DNA of 64,000 nucleotides from an uncultured Blautia sp. (lineage in GTDB: Bacteria; Bacillota; Clostridia; Lachnospirales; Lachnospiraceae). The notes beneath the pieces are model-generated. The model was given only the letters and a program-made list of their open reading frames with translations, was not told where the DNA came from and made no database searches. Positions 1 to 8,500 of the stretch are shown here, one piece after another (position 1 is the first letter of the stretch; each line of letters opens with the position of its first letter). The stretch spans positions 1 to 64,000 of the forward strand of contig CATXEA010000012.1 in assembly GCA_958367245.1 (NCBI GenBank), given 5' to 3'. A program made the position numbers and the translations under genes.

Positions 1-52
1 TGGTGTGAGAGGTCGGAAATTTCTCAATTAGAGGAATTTCCTCCTACTCGAT
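1..52 (+). mobile_element. 3' end of a group II intron (partial)
   Basis: The first 12 bases match the tail of a group II intron domain V (GGTGTGAGAGG). They are followed by a domain VI-like hairpin: GGAAATTTCTC at about 15-25 pairs with GAGGAATTTCC at 31-41 around an AATTA loop, with one G-U pair. The sequence then ends CCTACTCGAT, the usual 3' end of bacterial group II introns, with a candidate branch-point A a few bases before an AT terminus. The rest of the intron and any maturase would lie to the left of the window. The identification rests on remembered motif resemblance, and only about 50 bases are visible. The predicted 3' splice boundary at 52/53 touches the stop codon of the minus-strand ABC transporter gene. 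Confidence 0.65.
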
Positions 53-1930
53 TTAGCCTGTATAAAGCTGATAATATTTGCCTTTCTTTTCCATGAGTTC
101 TTCATGGGAACCTCGTTCGATGATTCTTCCCTGTTCCAGAACCATGATACAGTCGCTGTTTCTGACTGTGGAGAGCCTGTGCGCAATGACGAAGGTTGTT
201 CGTCCCTGCATCAGTTTGTCCATACCGTCCTGAACCAGTTTTTCGGTTCTTGTATCAATGGAGCTTGTTGCTTCGTCGAGAATCAGTACCGGAGGGTCTG
301 CCACTGCTGCGCGGGCAATGGAGAGGAGCTGGCGCTGTCCCTGACTTAAGTTTGAGCCGTTTCCGCGGAGCATGGTGTTGTAGCCGTCCGGAAGGCGGCG
401 GATAAAGCTGTCTGCGTTGGCAAGCTTAGCTGCTGCGATAACCTCTTCGTCTGTAGCGTCCAGTTTGCCGTAGCGGATATTCTCCATAACAGTGGCAGTG
501 AAGAGGTTGGTGTCCTGAAGGACAATGCCCATGGAACGGCGGAGATCTGCTTTTTTTATCTTGTTGATATTGATGCCGTCGTAGCGGATTTTTCCGTCCT
601 GAATGTCGTAGAAACGGTTCAGCAGATTGGTGATGGTTGTTTTTCCGGCTCCTGTGGAACCTACGAAAGCAATCTTCTGTCCCGGGGTAGCGTACATTTT
701 TACATCGTGGAGAACGATTTTGTCATCGTTATATCCGAAGTCTACGCCGTCCAGAACCATATCTCCGGTAAGCTCTATGTAATCGGTAGTACCGAGAGCC
801 TTGTGGAAATGCTTCCATGCCCAGCGTCCGGTACGTTGTTCGGATTCTGTGAGTTTGCCGTTTTCTTCTCTGGCATTCACAAGGGTGACATAGCCGTTGT
901 CAGCCTCGGCTTCCTCGTCCAGAAGGTCGAAAATACGTTTCGCGCCTGCGAGAGCCATAACAATGCTGTTGAACTGCTGGCTGACCTGATTAATCGGCAT
1001 ATTGAAGCTTTTGTTGAAGGTCAGGAAGCTGGCAAGACCGCCCAGAGTAAAACCGCCGAAGCCGTTGATAGCCAGAATTCCGCCGAAGATGGAGCAGAAT
1101 ACATAGCTGATGTTTCCGAGCTGTGCTACAGTAGGCATCAGAATGTTTGCAAAGCGGTTGGCATTGTCTGCGCTTTCGAAAAGACGGTCATTAAGTTTAT
1201 TGAATTTCTCAAGGCTTTCTTCCTCGTGGCAGAAAACCTTGACCACTTTCTGGCCTTCCATCATTTCTTCGATGTAGCCGTTGATAGAGCCCAGATTTTT
1301 CTGCTGCTCCATGAAATATTTGCCGCTTAATCCTGCCAGACGGCGGCTTGCGGTAAGCATGACGCCGACCATTACCAGAGTGAGGATGGTCAGTGGGATA
1401 TTCAGGATAATCATGCTTGCAAGGACGCTCACAATAGTAATCACACTTGATAAAAGCTGCGGAATACTCTGGCTGATCATCTGACGAAGGGTGTCGATGT
1501 CGTTGGTATAGATTGACATAATATCGCCGTGCGGGTGGGTGTCAAAATATTTGACAGGGAGCTTTTCCATTTTTTCGAACATGTCATTTCTGAGATTGCG
1601 GAGACTTCCCTGACTTACATAAATCATAATGCGGTTATAGGTATATGCTGCTGCAACACCTAATGCGTAGAAGCCTGCAACCCGCAAAATAGCCATGGAC
1701 AGGGGGCCGAAATCGGGGTTTCCGGTATTTAAAAGCGGAAGGATATATTTGTCGATCAGCGTTTTCATAAACATAGTTCCCTGCACATTTGCAAGAACGC
1801 TTACGAAGATGCAGATAACGACAGCAACAATGTGAATCTTATAATCCCTCAGAATATATTTCCAGAGACGGGACATCATTTTTCCCGGATTCTCAATCTG
1901 TATTCCCGGTTTCTTTACTCCTCTGCTCAT
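53..1930 (-). CDS. ABC exporter half-transporter, active-site subunit
   Basis: This is a 625-residue ABC half-transporter with an N-terminal six-helix membrane domain (about residues 30-330) and a C-terminal nucleotide-binding domain. Walker A is GSTGAGKT, the signature is LSQGQRQ, and Walker B ends in ILDEATSS, so the catalytic glutamate is present. It overlaps the stop of the upstream ABC gene by 4 bases (ATGA), as expected for two subunits made from one mRNA. The family includes heterodimeric multidrug exporters such as LmrCD and BmrCD; the substrate cannot be inferred. The protein ends abruptly at KYYQLYTG. Relatives often continue for a few residues, so the group II intron abutting the stop codon may have replaced the last codons. 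Confidence 0.9.
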   Translation of the reverse strand: MSRGVKKPGIQIENPGKMMSRLWKYILRDYKIHIVAVVICIFVSVLANVQGTMFMKTLIDKYILPLLNTGNPDFGPLSMAILRVAGFYALGVAAAYTYNRIMIYVSQGSLRNLRNDMFEKMEKLPVKYFDTHPHGDIMSIYTNDIDTLRQMISQSIPQLLSSVITIVSVLASMIILNIPLTILTLVMVGVMLTASRRLAGLSGKYFMEQQKNLGSINGYIEEMMEGQKVVKVFCHEEESLEKFNKLNDRLFESADNANRFANILMPTVAQLGNISYVFCSIFGGILAINGFGGFTLGGLASFLTFNKSFNMPINQVSQQFNSIVMALAGAKRIFDLLDEEAEADNGYVTLVNAREENGKLTESEQRTGRWAWKHFHKALGTTDYIELTGDMVLDGVDFGYNDDKIVLHDVKMYATPGQKIAFVGSTGAGKTTITNLLNRFYDIQDGKIRYDGININKIKKADLRRSMGIVLQDTNLFTATVMENIRYGKLDATDEEVIAAAKLANADSFIRRLPDGYNTMLRGNGSNLSQGQRQLLSIARAAVADPPVLILDEATSSIDTRTEKLVQDGMDKLMQGRTTFVIAHRLSTVRNSDCIMVLEQGRIIERGSHEELMEKKGKYYQLYTG

Positions 1931-3684
1931 AATGCGTCACCTCCCTTGTTCTCGTCGAAATCTCCGCCGCCTTTTATCTGAGAGTTGTAGACATCCTGAT
2001 AAATGGCGTTTGTTCGAAGAAGTTCCTCGTGTGTGCCGAAGCCGTTTATCTCACCGTTATCCATGACAATGATACGGTCTGCGTTCTGGATACTGGAGAT
2101 TCTCTGAGCGATAATAAGCTTGGTCGTGTTTGGGATTTCTCTGGCAAATGCCTGACGGATTCTGCCGTCTGTAGCAGTGTCTACCGCGCTTGTGGAGTCG
2201 TCCAGAATGAGGATTTTCGGTTTTTTCAGAAGGGCGCGGGCAATGCAGAGACGCTGCTTCTGGCCGCCGGAAACATTCGTTCCGCCCTGCTCTATGTAGG
2301 TGTTATATTTGTCCGGCATTCTCTGGATGAAATCGTCGGCACATGCGAGCTGGCAGGCGTGGATGCATTCTTCTTCTGTCGCGTTCTTGTCGCCCCAGCG
2401 GAGGTTATCGAGAATTGTACCTGAGAAAAGGACATTTTTCTGAAGCACGACAGATACCTGATTTCGCAGAACGTCCTTATTATATTGGCGGACGTCTATT
2501 CCTCCGACTTTTACGCTTCCTTCTGTGACGTCGTAGAGACGGCTTATGAGGTTGACAAGGCTTGATTTGGCGCTTCCGGTTCCTCCTATGATGCCGATAG
2601 TCTCTCCGGCCTTGACAGAAAGAGTAATGTCTTTGAGAACCGGTTCAGAGCTTTCTTTTTTGTAGCTGAAATTCACGTGGTCAAAAACAATGCTTCCGTC
2701 AGGAACTTCCATAACCGGGTCCTGGGGGTCTGCAATGTCGGCAGTTTCGTTCAGAACTTCTGTGACACGCCTTGCGCTTGCCATACTCATTGTAATCATA
2801 ACAAAAACCATAGAAAGCATCATAAGGCTGGAAAGGATGTTTATGCAGTAGGTGAGCAGGCTCATAAGTTCTCCGGTAGTGAGAGAGGAGCCGACAATCA
2901 TTTTTGCGCCCAGCCAGCTTATGCCCAGAATACAGGCGTAAACGGTGAACTGCATCAAAGGCATGTTCATAACAACCAGTTTCTCTGCGCGAACGAACAT
3001 TTCGTAGACCTTGTTGCAGGCTTTCTGGAATTTCGTTGTTTCATAATCTTCGCGGACATAGGCTTTTACTACGCGGATTGCGGTGATATTTTCCTGAACG
3101 CTGGCATTTAAGTCATCGTATTTTTCGAAGACTTCCTGAAAATACACAGTGGCTTTCCGAAGAATGAGAATCAGGCAGGTTCCAAGGAAGATAACTGCCA
3201 GAAGATAGATGGATGCCAGCTTCGCGTTGATGAGAAAAGCCATAACCATAGCCGTAATCAGGCTGGCAGGGGCGCGGGTACACATACGAAGCACCATCTG
3301 GTAGGCGTTCTGCAGGTTGGTCACATCTGTGGTAAGACGGGTGATAAGACCTGCAGTGCTGAATTTGTCAATATTGGAAAAAGAAAAGGTCTGAATATTG
3401 GCGTACATGGCTTTACGCAGGTTTCGGGCGAACCCTGTGGATGCCCTTGCACCGTATTTTCCTCCGAGGATTCCGGTGATAAGACCCATAAGAGCCAGAA
3501 ATGCCATGACAAGCCCCATACGGTAAATATGGCCGATATCTCCGTTTCCTACACCTTTGTCAATAATAGAAGCCATGACAAGGGGGATGAACATCTCGAA
3601 CAGAACTTCGAGAATCATATAAAAAGGTGTCAGGAAGGAGGCTTTTTTGAATTCTCTGACCTGAGATAGAAGTGTTTTGATCAT
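1927..3684 (-). CDS. ABC exporter half-transporter, degenerate-site subunit
   Basis: This is the 585-residue partner of the downstream ABC half-transporter, with the same membrane-then-ATPase layout. Walker A reads GGTGSAKSS, with alanine in place of the usual glycine before the lysine. The residue after the Walker B aspartate is aspartate (ILDDSTSAVD) instead of the catalytic glutamate. This pairing of one normal and one degenerate nucleotide site is the hallmark of heterodimeric type IV exporters. The start at 3684 is chosen because GGAGA sits a few bases upstream. A longer reading to 3732 has no good ribosome binding site. A consensus promoter lies 120 bases upstream. No regulator gene is adjacent. 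Confidence 0.9.
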   Translation of the reverse strand: MIKTLLSQVREFKKASFLTPFYMILEVLFEMFIPLVMASIIDKGVGNGDIGHIYRMGLVMAFLALMGLITGILGGKYGARASTGFARNLRKAMYANIQTFSFSNIDKFSTAGLITRLTTDVTNLQNAYQMVLRMCTRAPASLITAMVMAFLINAKLASIYLLAVIFLGTCLILILRKATVYFQEVFEKYDDLNASVQENITAIRVVKAYVREDYETTKFQKACNKVYEMFVRAEKLVVMNMPLMQFTVYACILGISWLGAKMIVGSSLTTGELMSLLTYCINILSSLMMLSMVFVMITMSMASARRVTEVLNETADIADPQDPVMEVPDGSIVFDHVNFSYKKESSEPVLKDITLSVKAGETIGIIGGTGSAKSSLVNLISRLYDVTEGSVKVGGIDVRQYNKDVLRNQVSVVLQKNVLFSGTILDNLRWGDKNATEEECIHACQLACADDFIQRMPDKYNTYIEQGGTNVSGGQKQRLCIARALLKKPKILILDDSTSAVDTATDGRIRQAFAREIPNTTKLIIAQRISSIQNADRIIVMDNGEINGFGTHEELLRTNAIYQDVYNSQIKGGGDFDENKGGDAL

Positions 3685-3804
3685 AAAAATCTCCTTACAT
3701 AAAAAGTGTAAATGATAAAGAATAAGTTGCAATAAGCGGCTGTTTGGACATTCTGTTATGTCGGGATATGTGGGAAAATGCCCTGAAACAACTGCTACAG
3801 AACT

Positions 3805-3833
3805 AATATACTATTTGAAATTTTTAATGTCAA
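3805..3833 (-). promoter_or_regulatory. Sigma-A promoter of the ABC exporter operon
   Basis: On the minus strand TTGACA (3828-3833) is followed after 17 bases by TATATT (3805-3810). This is close to a perfect vegetative promoter and leaves a leader of roughly 115 bases before the start codon at 3684. Confidence 0.75.
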
Positions 3834-3961
3834 CAGAGTGCAGGGGGAGAAAAATGTGAAAATAGTATGAACAGAATATTTTTTTGGCATTAAATATGCT
3901 ATACTTTTAAACAGTATAAAACGAGAAACAATACTGCATGAAAAGTAAGGAGGACAAGAGC

Positions 3962-4315
3962 ATGTTATTTGCAGAATATCCGAAATGCACAACCTGCCAG
4001 AAGGCAAAGAAATGGCTGGATGCCCACGAAATTCAGTATACAGACCGTCATATTAAAGAGGAGAATCCCACGGCAGAGGAACTGAAGCGCTGGCATGAGA
4101 TGAGCGGGCTGCCGCTGAAACGGTTCTTTAACACCAGCGGATTGATTTACAAAAATATGGGATTAAAGGATAAGCTCGCGACTATGACAGAAGAAGAACA
4201 GTATGCGCTTCTTGCTACGGACGGTATGCTTGTGAAGCGCCCGATTCTTGTTGGCGAAGATTTCGTGCTTACCGGATTTAAAGAAAAAGAGTGGGAAGAG
4301 AAGCTTCTCGGATAA
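3962..4315 (+). CDS. ArsC/Spx-family thioredoxin-fold protein
   Basis: This 117-residue protein has the ArsC/Spx/YffB fold. A redox motif CTTC sits at residues 9-12 after a short beta strand, and the family RPI motif (MLVKRPILV) occurs near residue 90. Members are either glutaredoxin-dependent arsenate reductases or RNA-polymerase-binding Spx-type stress regulators. The CxxC suggests a redox-active protein, but the sequence does not separate the two roles, and no arsenite pump is nearby. The start at 3962 is chosen over 3938 because AAGGAGG lies between them. An extended -10 (TGCTATACT, ending at 3905) precedes it. It is followed directly by a strong terminator. Confidence 0.85.
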   Translation: MLFAEYPKCTTCQKAKKWLDAHEIQYTDRHIKEENPTAEELKRWHEMSGLPLKRFFNTSGLIYKNMGLKDKLATMTEEEQYALLATDGMLVKRPILVGEDFVLTGFKEKEWEEKLLG

Positions 4316-4321
4316 AAAAAT

Positions 4322-4361
4322 CCTCCGGACACAGTTGGTATAATATTCTGTGTGCCGGAGG
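4322..4361. terminator. Bidirectional rho-independent terminator
   Basis: CCTCCGGACACAG (4322-4334) pairs with CTGTGTGCCGGAGG (4348-4361). A-runs before and T-runs after the stem let it serve both the ArsC-like gene (+) and the converging EamA transporter gene (-). Confidence 0.85.
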
Positions 4362-4374
4362 TTTTTGCGTTGAT

Positions 4375-5310
4375 TTATGATAGAGATTCGGAGCTTTTTA
4401 CTGTTTTGGGCGCGCTTTTTTGCGGAAGCTGTGCAAGGATAATTGCGCAGAACATAATGACGCAGCCGATAATCTCTCTTGGACTTAAGCTCTGTCCGAG
4501 GATAAGCCAGCCTGCAATTACGGAGATGCAGGACTCCAGACTGAGGATGAGAGAAGCTATGGTAGGATTCATATCTTTCTGACCGACAATCTGTAAGGTG
4601 TAGGCAACGCCGCAGGACATAATACCTGCATAGAGAAGCGGCTGCCATGCTGCAAGCAGGGAGGAAAGCTGCGGTTTTTCAAAGAACAGGGCAGGGATTC
4701 CGGAAAGGATTCCGCTTACCAGAAACTGAATGCAGGAGAGCTTCACACCGTCAGCCATCGGAGAAAAATGGTCGATGACAAGGATATGAAGGGAAAATAA
4801 AAAGGCGCAGATCAGAACCAGAATGTCGCCTTTTCCAATGGAAAACCCATCTTTAATACAAAGAAGATAGAGTCCGACAAGCGCCATAGCAACGGCTGCC
4901 CAGATATAGGAGCTGCATTTCTTTTTCATAAAAAGTCCGAGAATCGGAACAATTACAATGTAACATGCGGTGATGAAGCCTGCTTTTCCCACAGTGGTAT
5001 ATTTGATTCCGAACTGCTGGAAATTGCTTGCCAGAAAAAGGAATACACCGCAGGAAACGCCCCCGATGATCAAAGTCTTTCTGCCTGCTTTTTTTTCTTC
5101 TGCTGTCAGGTGCTTAGGCTCTTCTTTCTGCTTCATAAAGAAGATGAGGGGAAGCAGAACTACTGCGCCCATGAGGCAGCGGACTGCATTAAAGGTGAAG
5201 GCGCCGACATAATCCATACCTACACTCTGCGCTACGAATGCAACGCCCCAGATTGCTGCTGTCAGGAAAAGCATCAGAGAATTTTTTAATGGAACCTGTG
5301 TGTTTTTCAT
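4375..5310 (-). CDS. DMT/EamA family transporter
   Basis: This 311-residue integral membrane protein has about ten predicted helices in two EamA-type halves. An early tryptophan-glycine motif (AAIWGVAFVAQSVG) is typical of drug/metabolite transporters. The second half contains the matching motif ASLILSLESCISVIAGWLILGQ. Substrates of this family are diverse (amino acids, nucleosides, other metabolites) and cannot be assigned. The start is supported by AAGGAAGG upstream. A TGTATAAT extended -10 (minus strand, 5363-5368) gives it its own promoter, downstream of the terminator of the purine operon. Confidence 0.9.
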   Translation of the reverse strand: MKNTQVPLKNSLMLFLTAAIWGVAFVAQSVGMDYVGAFTFNAVRCLMGAVVLLPLIFFMKQKEEPKHLTAEEKKAGRKTLIIGGVSCGVFLFLASNFQQFGIKYTTVGKAGFITACYIVIVPILGLFMKKKCSSYIWAAVAMALVGLYLLCIKDGFSIGKGDILVLICAFLFSLHILVIDHFSPMADGVKLSCIQFLVSGILSGIPALFFEKPQLSSLLAAWQPLLYAGIMSCGVAYTLQIVGQKDMNPTIASLILSLESCISVIAGWLILGQSLSPREIIGCVIMFCAIILAQLPQKSAPKTVKSSESLS

Positions 5311-5402
5311 ACGTAAAGTCCTTCCTTTGTAGTAAATTGTGATAAAAAATCAAAACATTACTATTATACAGCAGAAGCAGGGAGATTGGAAGATATGAAA
5401 AA

Positions 5403-5427
5403 CGGGAAATCCATAAAGGATTTCCCG
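5403..5427 (-). terminator. Terminator of the guaD-permease operon
   Basis: On the minus strand CGGGAAATCC pairs with GGATTTCCCG around a five-base loop. It is followed by TTTTT, 17 bases past the permease stop codon. Confidence 0.85.
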
Positions 5428-5443
5428 CAGCAAAAGAAAGTGT

Positions 5444-6820
5444 TTAAATAAGTACATATTTCAGAACAAACAGCACGGCAAGAACATACATCAGAACACT
5501 GATTTTCTTTTCCTTTGCCTTTCCTGTGATCAGGTTGATTACTACATAGGAAATAACGCCCATAGAGATACCTTCGGAAATGCTGTACATAAACGGCATT
5601 GCGATAATCGCGATAAATGCCGGAATGGCTTCTGTCATATCGTCGAAGTCGATTTTTGTTACAGATGTCAGCATCAGGAAGCCTACGATGATCAGTGCAG
5701 GAGCTGTTGCGAAGGATGGAATTGCAAGGAAAATCGGTGACAGGAACAGGGACAATCCAAAAAGGATTGCAGCTACGATGGCTGTAAGACCTGTACGTCC
5801 GCCTTCTGCAACACCGGAAGCGCTCTCGACGAAGGTAGTAACTGTAGAAGTACCGCACATAGCGCCGACAGAAGTACCGACAGCGTCAGAGAGGAGCGCG
5901 CCCTTGATTTTTGGAAGCTTTCCGTCTTTATCCAGCATGTCTGCCTTGGAAGCAACGCCGATGAGTGTTCCGAGGGTATCAAACATGTCTACGAAAAGGA
6001 AAGCAAACATAATAATCAGGAAGTCAATGGTAAATACAATGCTGAAATCCATCTTCATAAAGGTCGGAGCCATGCTTGGAACAGAAATTCCGCCGGAGAA
6101 ATCAGGGAGAAGACTGAACCAGCCTGCATCCGGGTTCGGTTTATAGATTCCCAGAAGCTGACAGATGATTCCAAGACCCCAGGTAATCAGAATACCCCAG
6201 AGGATATTGCCTTTTACCTTTTTTACAAGTAAGATTCCGGTGATGAGGATGCCTACCAGAGCGAGAAGGACAGTGATGCCTTCTGTGGAGAAAGTGCCTC
6301 CCTTGATAGCGCCCTTAAAGGAAAAAACTCCTACTAAGGTAGAATCGTTATTTATAACGATTTTTGCATTCTGCAGACCGATGAAAGCGATGAAAAGACC
6401 GATACCAACAGAAACAGCATGTTTCAGATTCATGGGAATCGCATTAAAAATCGCTTCACGAACATTGGTCAGAGAGAGTACGATGAAGATTGCGCCTTCA
6501 ACGAAAACTGCTGCCAGAGCCTGCTGCCAGGAGTATCCCATGCCCAGAACTACAGTGTAGGCAAAGTAGGCATTTAATCCCATGCCGGGAGCAAGGACGA
6601 ATGGATAGTTGGAGAGCAGCGCCATAAGGCAGGTTGCAATAAAGGACGCCAGCGCAGTAGCGGTGAAAATAGCGCCTCTGTCCATTCCGGAGGCTTCCAG
6701 AATGTTCGGGTTAACTGCCAGGATGTAAGCCATTGTCATAAATGTTGTGATGCCGGCCATGACTTCGGTTTTAACATCCGTGTGGTTTTCCTTCAGATGG
6801 AAAAGTTTGTCGAGATTCAT
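5444..6820 (-). CDS. NCS2 (AzgA/PbuG-like) purine permease
   Basis: This 458-residue polytopic membrane protein belongs to the AzgA-like branch of the nucleobase-cation symporter-2 family (adenine, guanine and hypoxanthine permeases such as PbuG). Recognisable features are the N-terminal GITTFMTMAYILAVNP segment, APGMGLNAYFAYTVV near residue 85, and the conserved DMFDTLGTLIG segment with the following GTSTVTTFVESASG. About 12-14 helices are expected. The ATG at 6820 is chosen because GGGGG is 7 bases upstream; an in-frame TTG at 6826 would be only 1 base from it. It lies 15 bases after the guanine deaminase gene and behind the same purine riboswitch, so it very probably imports a purine base for that enzyme. 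Confidence 0.92.
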   Translation of the reverse strand: MNLDKLFHLKENHTDVKTEVMAGITTFMTMAYILAVNPNILEASGMDRGAIFTATALASFIATCLMALLSNYPFVLAPGMGLNAYFAYTVVLGMGYSWQQALAAVFVEGAIFIVLSLTNVREAIFNAIPMNLKHAVSVGIGLFIAFIGLQNAKIVINNDSTLVGVFSFKGAIKGGTFSTEGITVLLALVGILITGILLVKKVKGNILWGILITWGLGIICQLLGIYKPNPDAGWFSLLPDFSGGISVPSMAPTFMKMDFSIVFTIDFLIIMFAFLFVDMFDTLGTLIGVASKADMLDKDGKLPKIKGALLSDAVGTSVGAMCGTSTVTTFVESASGVAEGGRTGLTAIVAAILFGLSLFLSPIFLAIPSFATAPALIIVGFLMLTSVTKIDFDDMTEAIPAFIAIIAMPFMYSISEGISMGVISYVVINLITGKAKEKKISVLMYVLAVLFVLKYVLI

Positions 6821-6835
6821 ATTCAATCCCCCTTT

Positions 6836-8113
6836 TTAAAATATTTTTTGGCCGGAAACATACTTTCCGGTGATAATATGGTCATCCCCGAGATAAATCA
6901 TTCGTTCCAGTCTGTCCCTTATGGTAAGCTCCTGCGGATGGGGGAGACTGGTATCGTCAAGGATGAGAGCATCAAATTCATAGCCTTCTTTGAAATTTCC
7001 TGCTTTTCCAAAGAAGGAGCCGCCGCCTTCGGTTGCCAGATAGAAGGTTTCTTCGAGAGTCAGCGGTTTTTGGGTATCGTCCACAAGTCGCCAGCGAAGC
7101 TTGGAAACCTGAATGGAATCTACAATACTGCGAAACAGGGAAAGAGTTGCGCCGCCGGCAATATCTGTGCCAAGTCCTACGTGAAGCCCCTCGTCAAGAT
7201 AACGTCTCACAGGAGCGATTCCTGAGGAGAGATTCGTATTGGACTGCGCGCAGTGGGCAACGTAAACACCGCGTTCTTTCATAAGGCGTATTTCTGCATC
7301 CGGAGAATGTACGCAGTGCGCCATGATAGTAGGGCATTCGCCGCCGAAAAGTCCGAATTTATCGTAGGCTTCCCCGTAAAAATCTGTATCCGGACAAAGC
7401 TCCTTTACCCAGGCAATTTCACCCAGATTTTCTGACAGGTGAGACTGGATGGGAAGATTATATTTTTTCTGAATAGCGGAAAGCATCTCCATCAGCTCAT
7501 CTGAGCAGGAGGGAGTGAATCTCGGCGTAAGGATTGGACGCACATTTTTGTATTTATACAGAGTATTCTCAAGCCAGACGAGTGTATCCTGTGCAGAGGT
7601 CTTTGCGTCTTTTTCCTGAAGATTCGGGACTCCGTTTCTGTCCATGTTGACTTTTCCTACCATTGTCTTTAAGCCTGTCTCTTCCAGAAGGTCCATCAGA
7701 AGTTCTGTTGCAGGTACGTGCATAGTGCCGAAAATACATGCTCTTGCAGTAGGGCTTTTCTTTAAGTCGGCTGCAAAAATAGAATAAGCTTTTCGGGCGT
7801 AATCCAAATCTGCATAAGCTGCTTCCTGCGGGAAGGTGATGGTATTGAGCCAGTCCAGAAGCTCCAGATCCATGCCGGTTCCGCGGTAGCTGTACTGCGG
7901 CGCATGCAGATGGAGGTCGGTAAGACCGGGAATGATCAGGCTGTCACCGCAGTCCCGGATGGGAAGGGCGTGATATTTCTCAGGAAGTTCCTGAAAGACA
8001 CCGGAACATAAGCCGTCCTCGCAAACCAGATAGGCATTTTCTGTAATAGCGAAGGCTGTAGGCGATTCACTGCAGCAAACATTACCTTTGAGTACAAAAT
8101 TTTTTTCAGTCAT
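6836..8113 (-). CDS. guaD: Guanine deaminase
   Basis: This 425-residue amidohydrolase converts guanine to xanthine and ammonia. The metal-binding HxH motif appears in PGLTDLHLHAPQ near residue 65. Later metal and active-site segments are QSHLSENLGEI, MAHCVHSPDAE and GLGTDIAGG. AHCAQSNTNLSSG is the typical GuaD version of the substrate-binding region. The start at 8113 is preceded by AGAAGGTG. An upstream extension to 8197 would run through the terminator of the riboswitch and is rejected. The gene is first in a two-gene operon with a purine permease, under a purine riboswitch. The system can therefore import and deaminate purines, possibly for nitrogen. Confidence 0.93.
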   Translation of the reverse strand: MTEKNFVLKGNVCCSESPTAFAITENAYLVCEDGLCSGVFQELPEKYHALPIRDCGDSLIIPGLTDLHLHAPQYSYRGTGMDLELLDWLNTITFPQEAAYADLDYARKAYSIFAADLKKSPTARACIFGTMHVPATELLMDLLEETGLKTMVGKVNMDRNGVPNLQEKDAKTSAQDTLVWLENTLYKYKNVRPILTPRFTPSCSDELMEMLSAIQKKYNLPIQSHLSENLGEIAWVKELCPDTDFYGEAYDKFGLFGGECPTIMAHCVHSPDAEIRLMKERGVYVAHCAQSNTNLSSGIAPVRRYLDEGLHVGLGTDIAGGATLSLFRSIVDSIQVSKLRWRLVDDTQKPLTLEETFYLATEGGGSFFGKAGNFKEGYEFDALILDDTSLPHPQELTIRDRLERMIYLGDDHIITGKYVSGQKIF

Positions 8114-8151
8114 AGTACACCTTCTTTCTTGTGCGAGAGGAAAATGGGCAC

Positions 8152-8195
8152 AAAAAAAGTCTATAAAATCCCCTCGACAGATAGAACTTATAGAC
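8152..8195 (-). terminator. Riboswitch expression platform: regulated terminator
   Basis: On the minus strand GTCTATAA (8195-8188) can pair with TTATAGAC (8166-8159), followed by seven Ts (8158-8152). The 5' arm of this stem contains the J3/1 strand and most of the 3' strand of P1 of the purine aptamer. Aptamer and terminator are therefore mutually exclusive, and ligand binding should prevent termination (ON switch). Confidence 0.8.
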
Positions 8196-8248
8196 AACTA
8201 TTACGGTAGTTGGTAGAGACGTCCAACCGATTATGGACTTATATAAGT
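8186..8248 (-). promoter_or_regulatory. Purine riboswitch aptamer (guanine-type, variant)
   Basis: Read on the minus strand, P1 is ACTTATA pairing with TATAAGT. P2 is GTCCA pairing with TGGAC, its loop ending CGG. P3 is CAACT pairing with AGTTG, with an ACCGTAA-type loop. The P2 loop GG and P3 loop CC can form the usual loop-loop contact. J2/3 reads GTCTCTACC where the classic sequence is GTTTCTACC. J3/1 reads TCT where classic guanine aptamers have ACT. The specificity base (position 74 in the usual numbering) is C, which favours guanine-like ligands over adenine. The A-to-U change at position 73 is unusual. It sits upstream of guaD and a purine permease. Confidence 0.85.
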
Positions 8249-8268
8249 AGTTTATATTCACATTAGAC

Positions 8269-8297
8269 ATTATAAAGTATATAATCGGTACTGTCAA
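8269..8297 (-). promoter_or_regulatory. Consensus promoter of the guaD operon
   Basis: On the minus strand TTGACA (8292-8297) is separated by exactly 17 bases from TATAAT (8269-8274), a perfect vegetative promoter. The predicted start site near 8262 places the riboswitch aptamer about 14 bases into the transcript. Confidence 0.9.
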
Positions 8298-8427
8298 TTC
8301 TTTTTGTGAAAAATAACAATAAAAAATATGAATTGCAAGAAAAAATATACAATATACCGATTGGATTCGGGAAGAAAAAAGATAAAAACTGAAAAAGTAA
8401 CAGTTTTTTACTTGTGGGAAAATAAGG

Positions 8428-8456
8428 TATACATAGCAGGGGTTTCGTGCTAAAAT
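8428..8456 (+). promoter_or_regulatory. Promoter of the AI-2E family transporter gene
   Basis: TATACA (8428-8433), a 17-base spacer and TAAAAT (8451-8456) preceded by TG form an extended -10 promoter. Its predicted start site near 8463 supports translation from the GTG at 8501. Between this promoter and the divergent guaD promoter I see only A/T-rich DNA and one weak hairpin at 8385-8407. Confidence 0.5.
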
Positions 8457-8500
8457 GTGTACAATTATTAAAAATACAGATTGAAAACTGGAGGGATATT

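Noticed and set aside
707..1330. 207-codon open frame on the plus strand
   Set aside because: It lies wholly opposite the ABC exporter gene, has no ribosome binding site and no family resemblance; it is a shadow of the strong codon bias of the real gene.
8114..8197. N-terminal extension of guanine deaminase
   Set aside because: It would be translated through the riboswitch terminator; the ATG at 8113 has a proper ribosome binding site.
8385..8407. AAAACTG/CAGTTTT hairpin as terminator
   Set aside because: The stem is only seven weak pairs in A/T-rich DNA between two divergent promoters, with no gene running into it.
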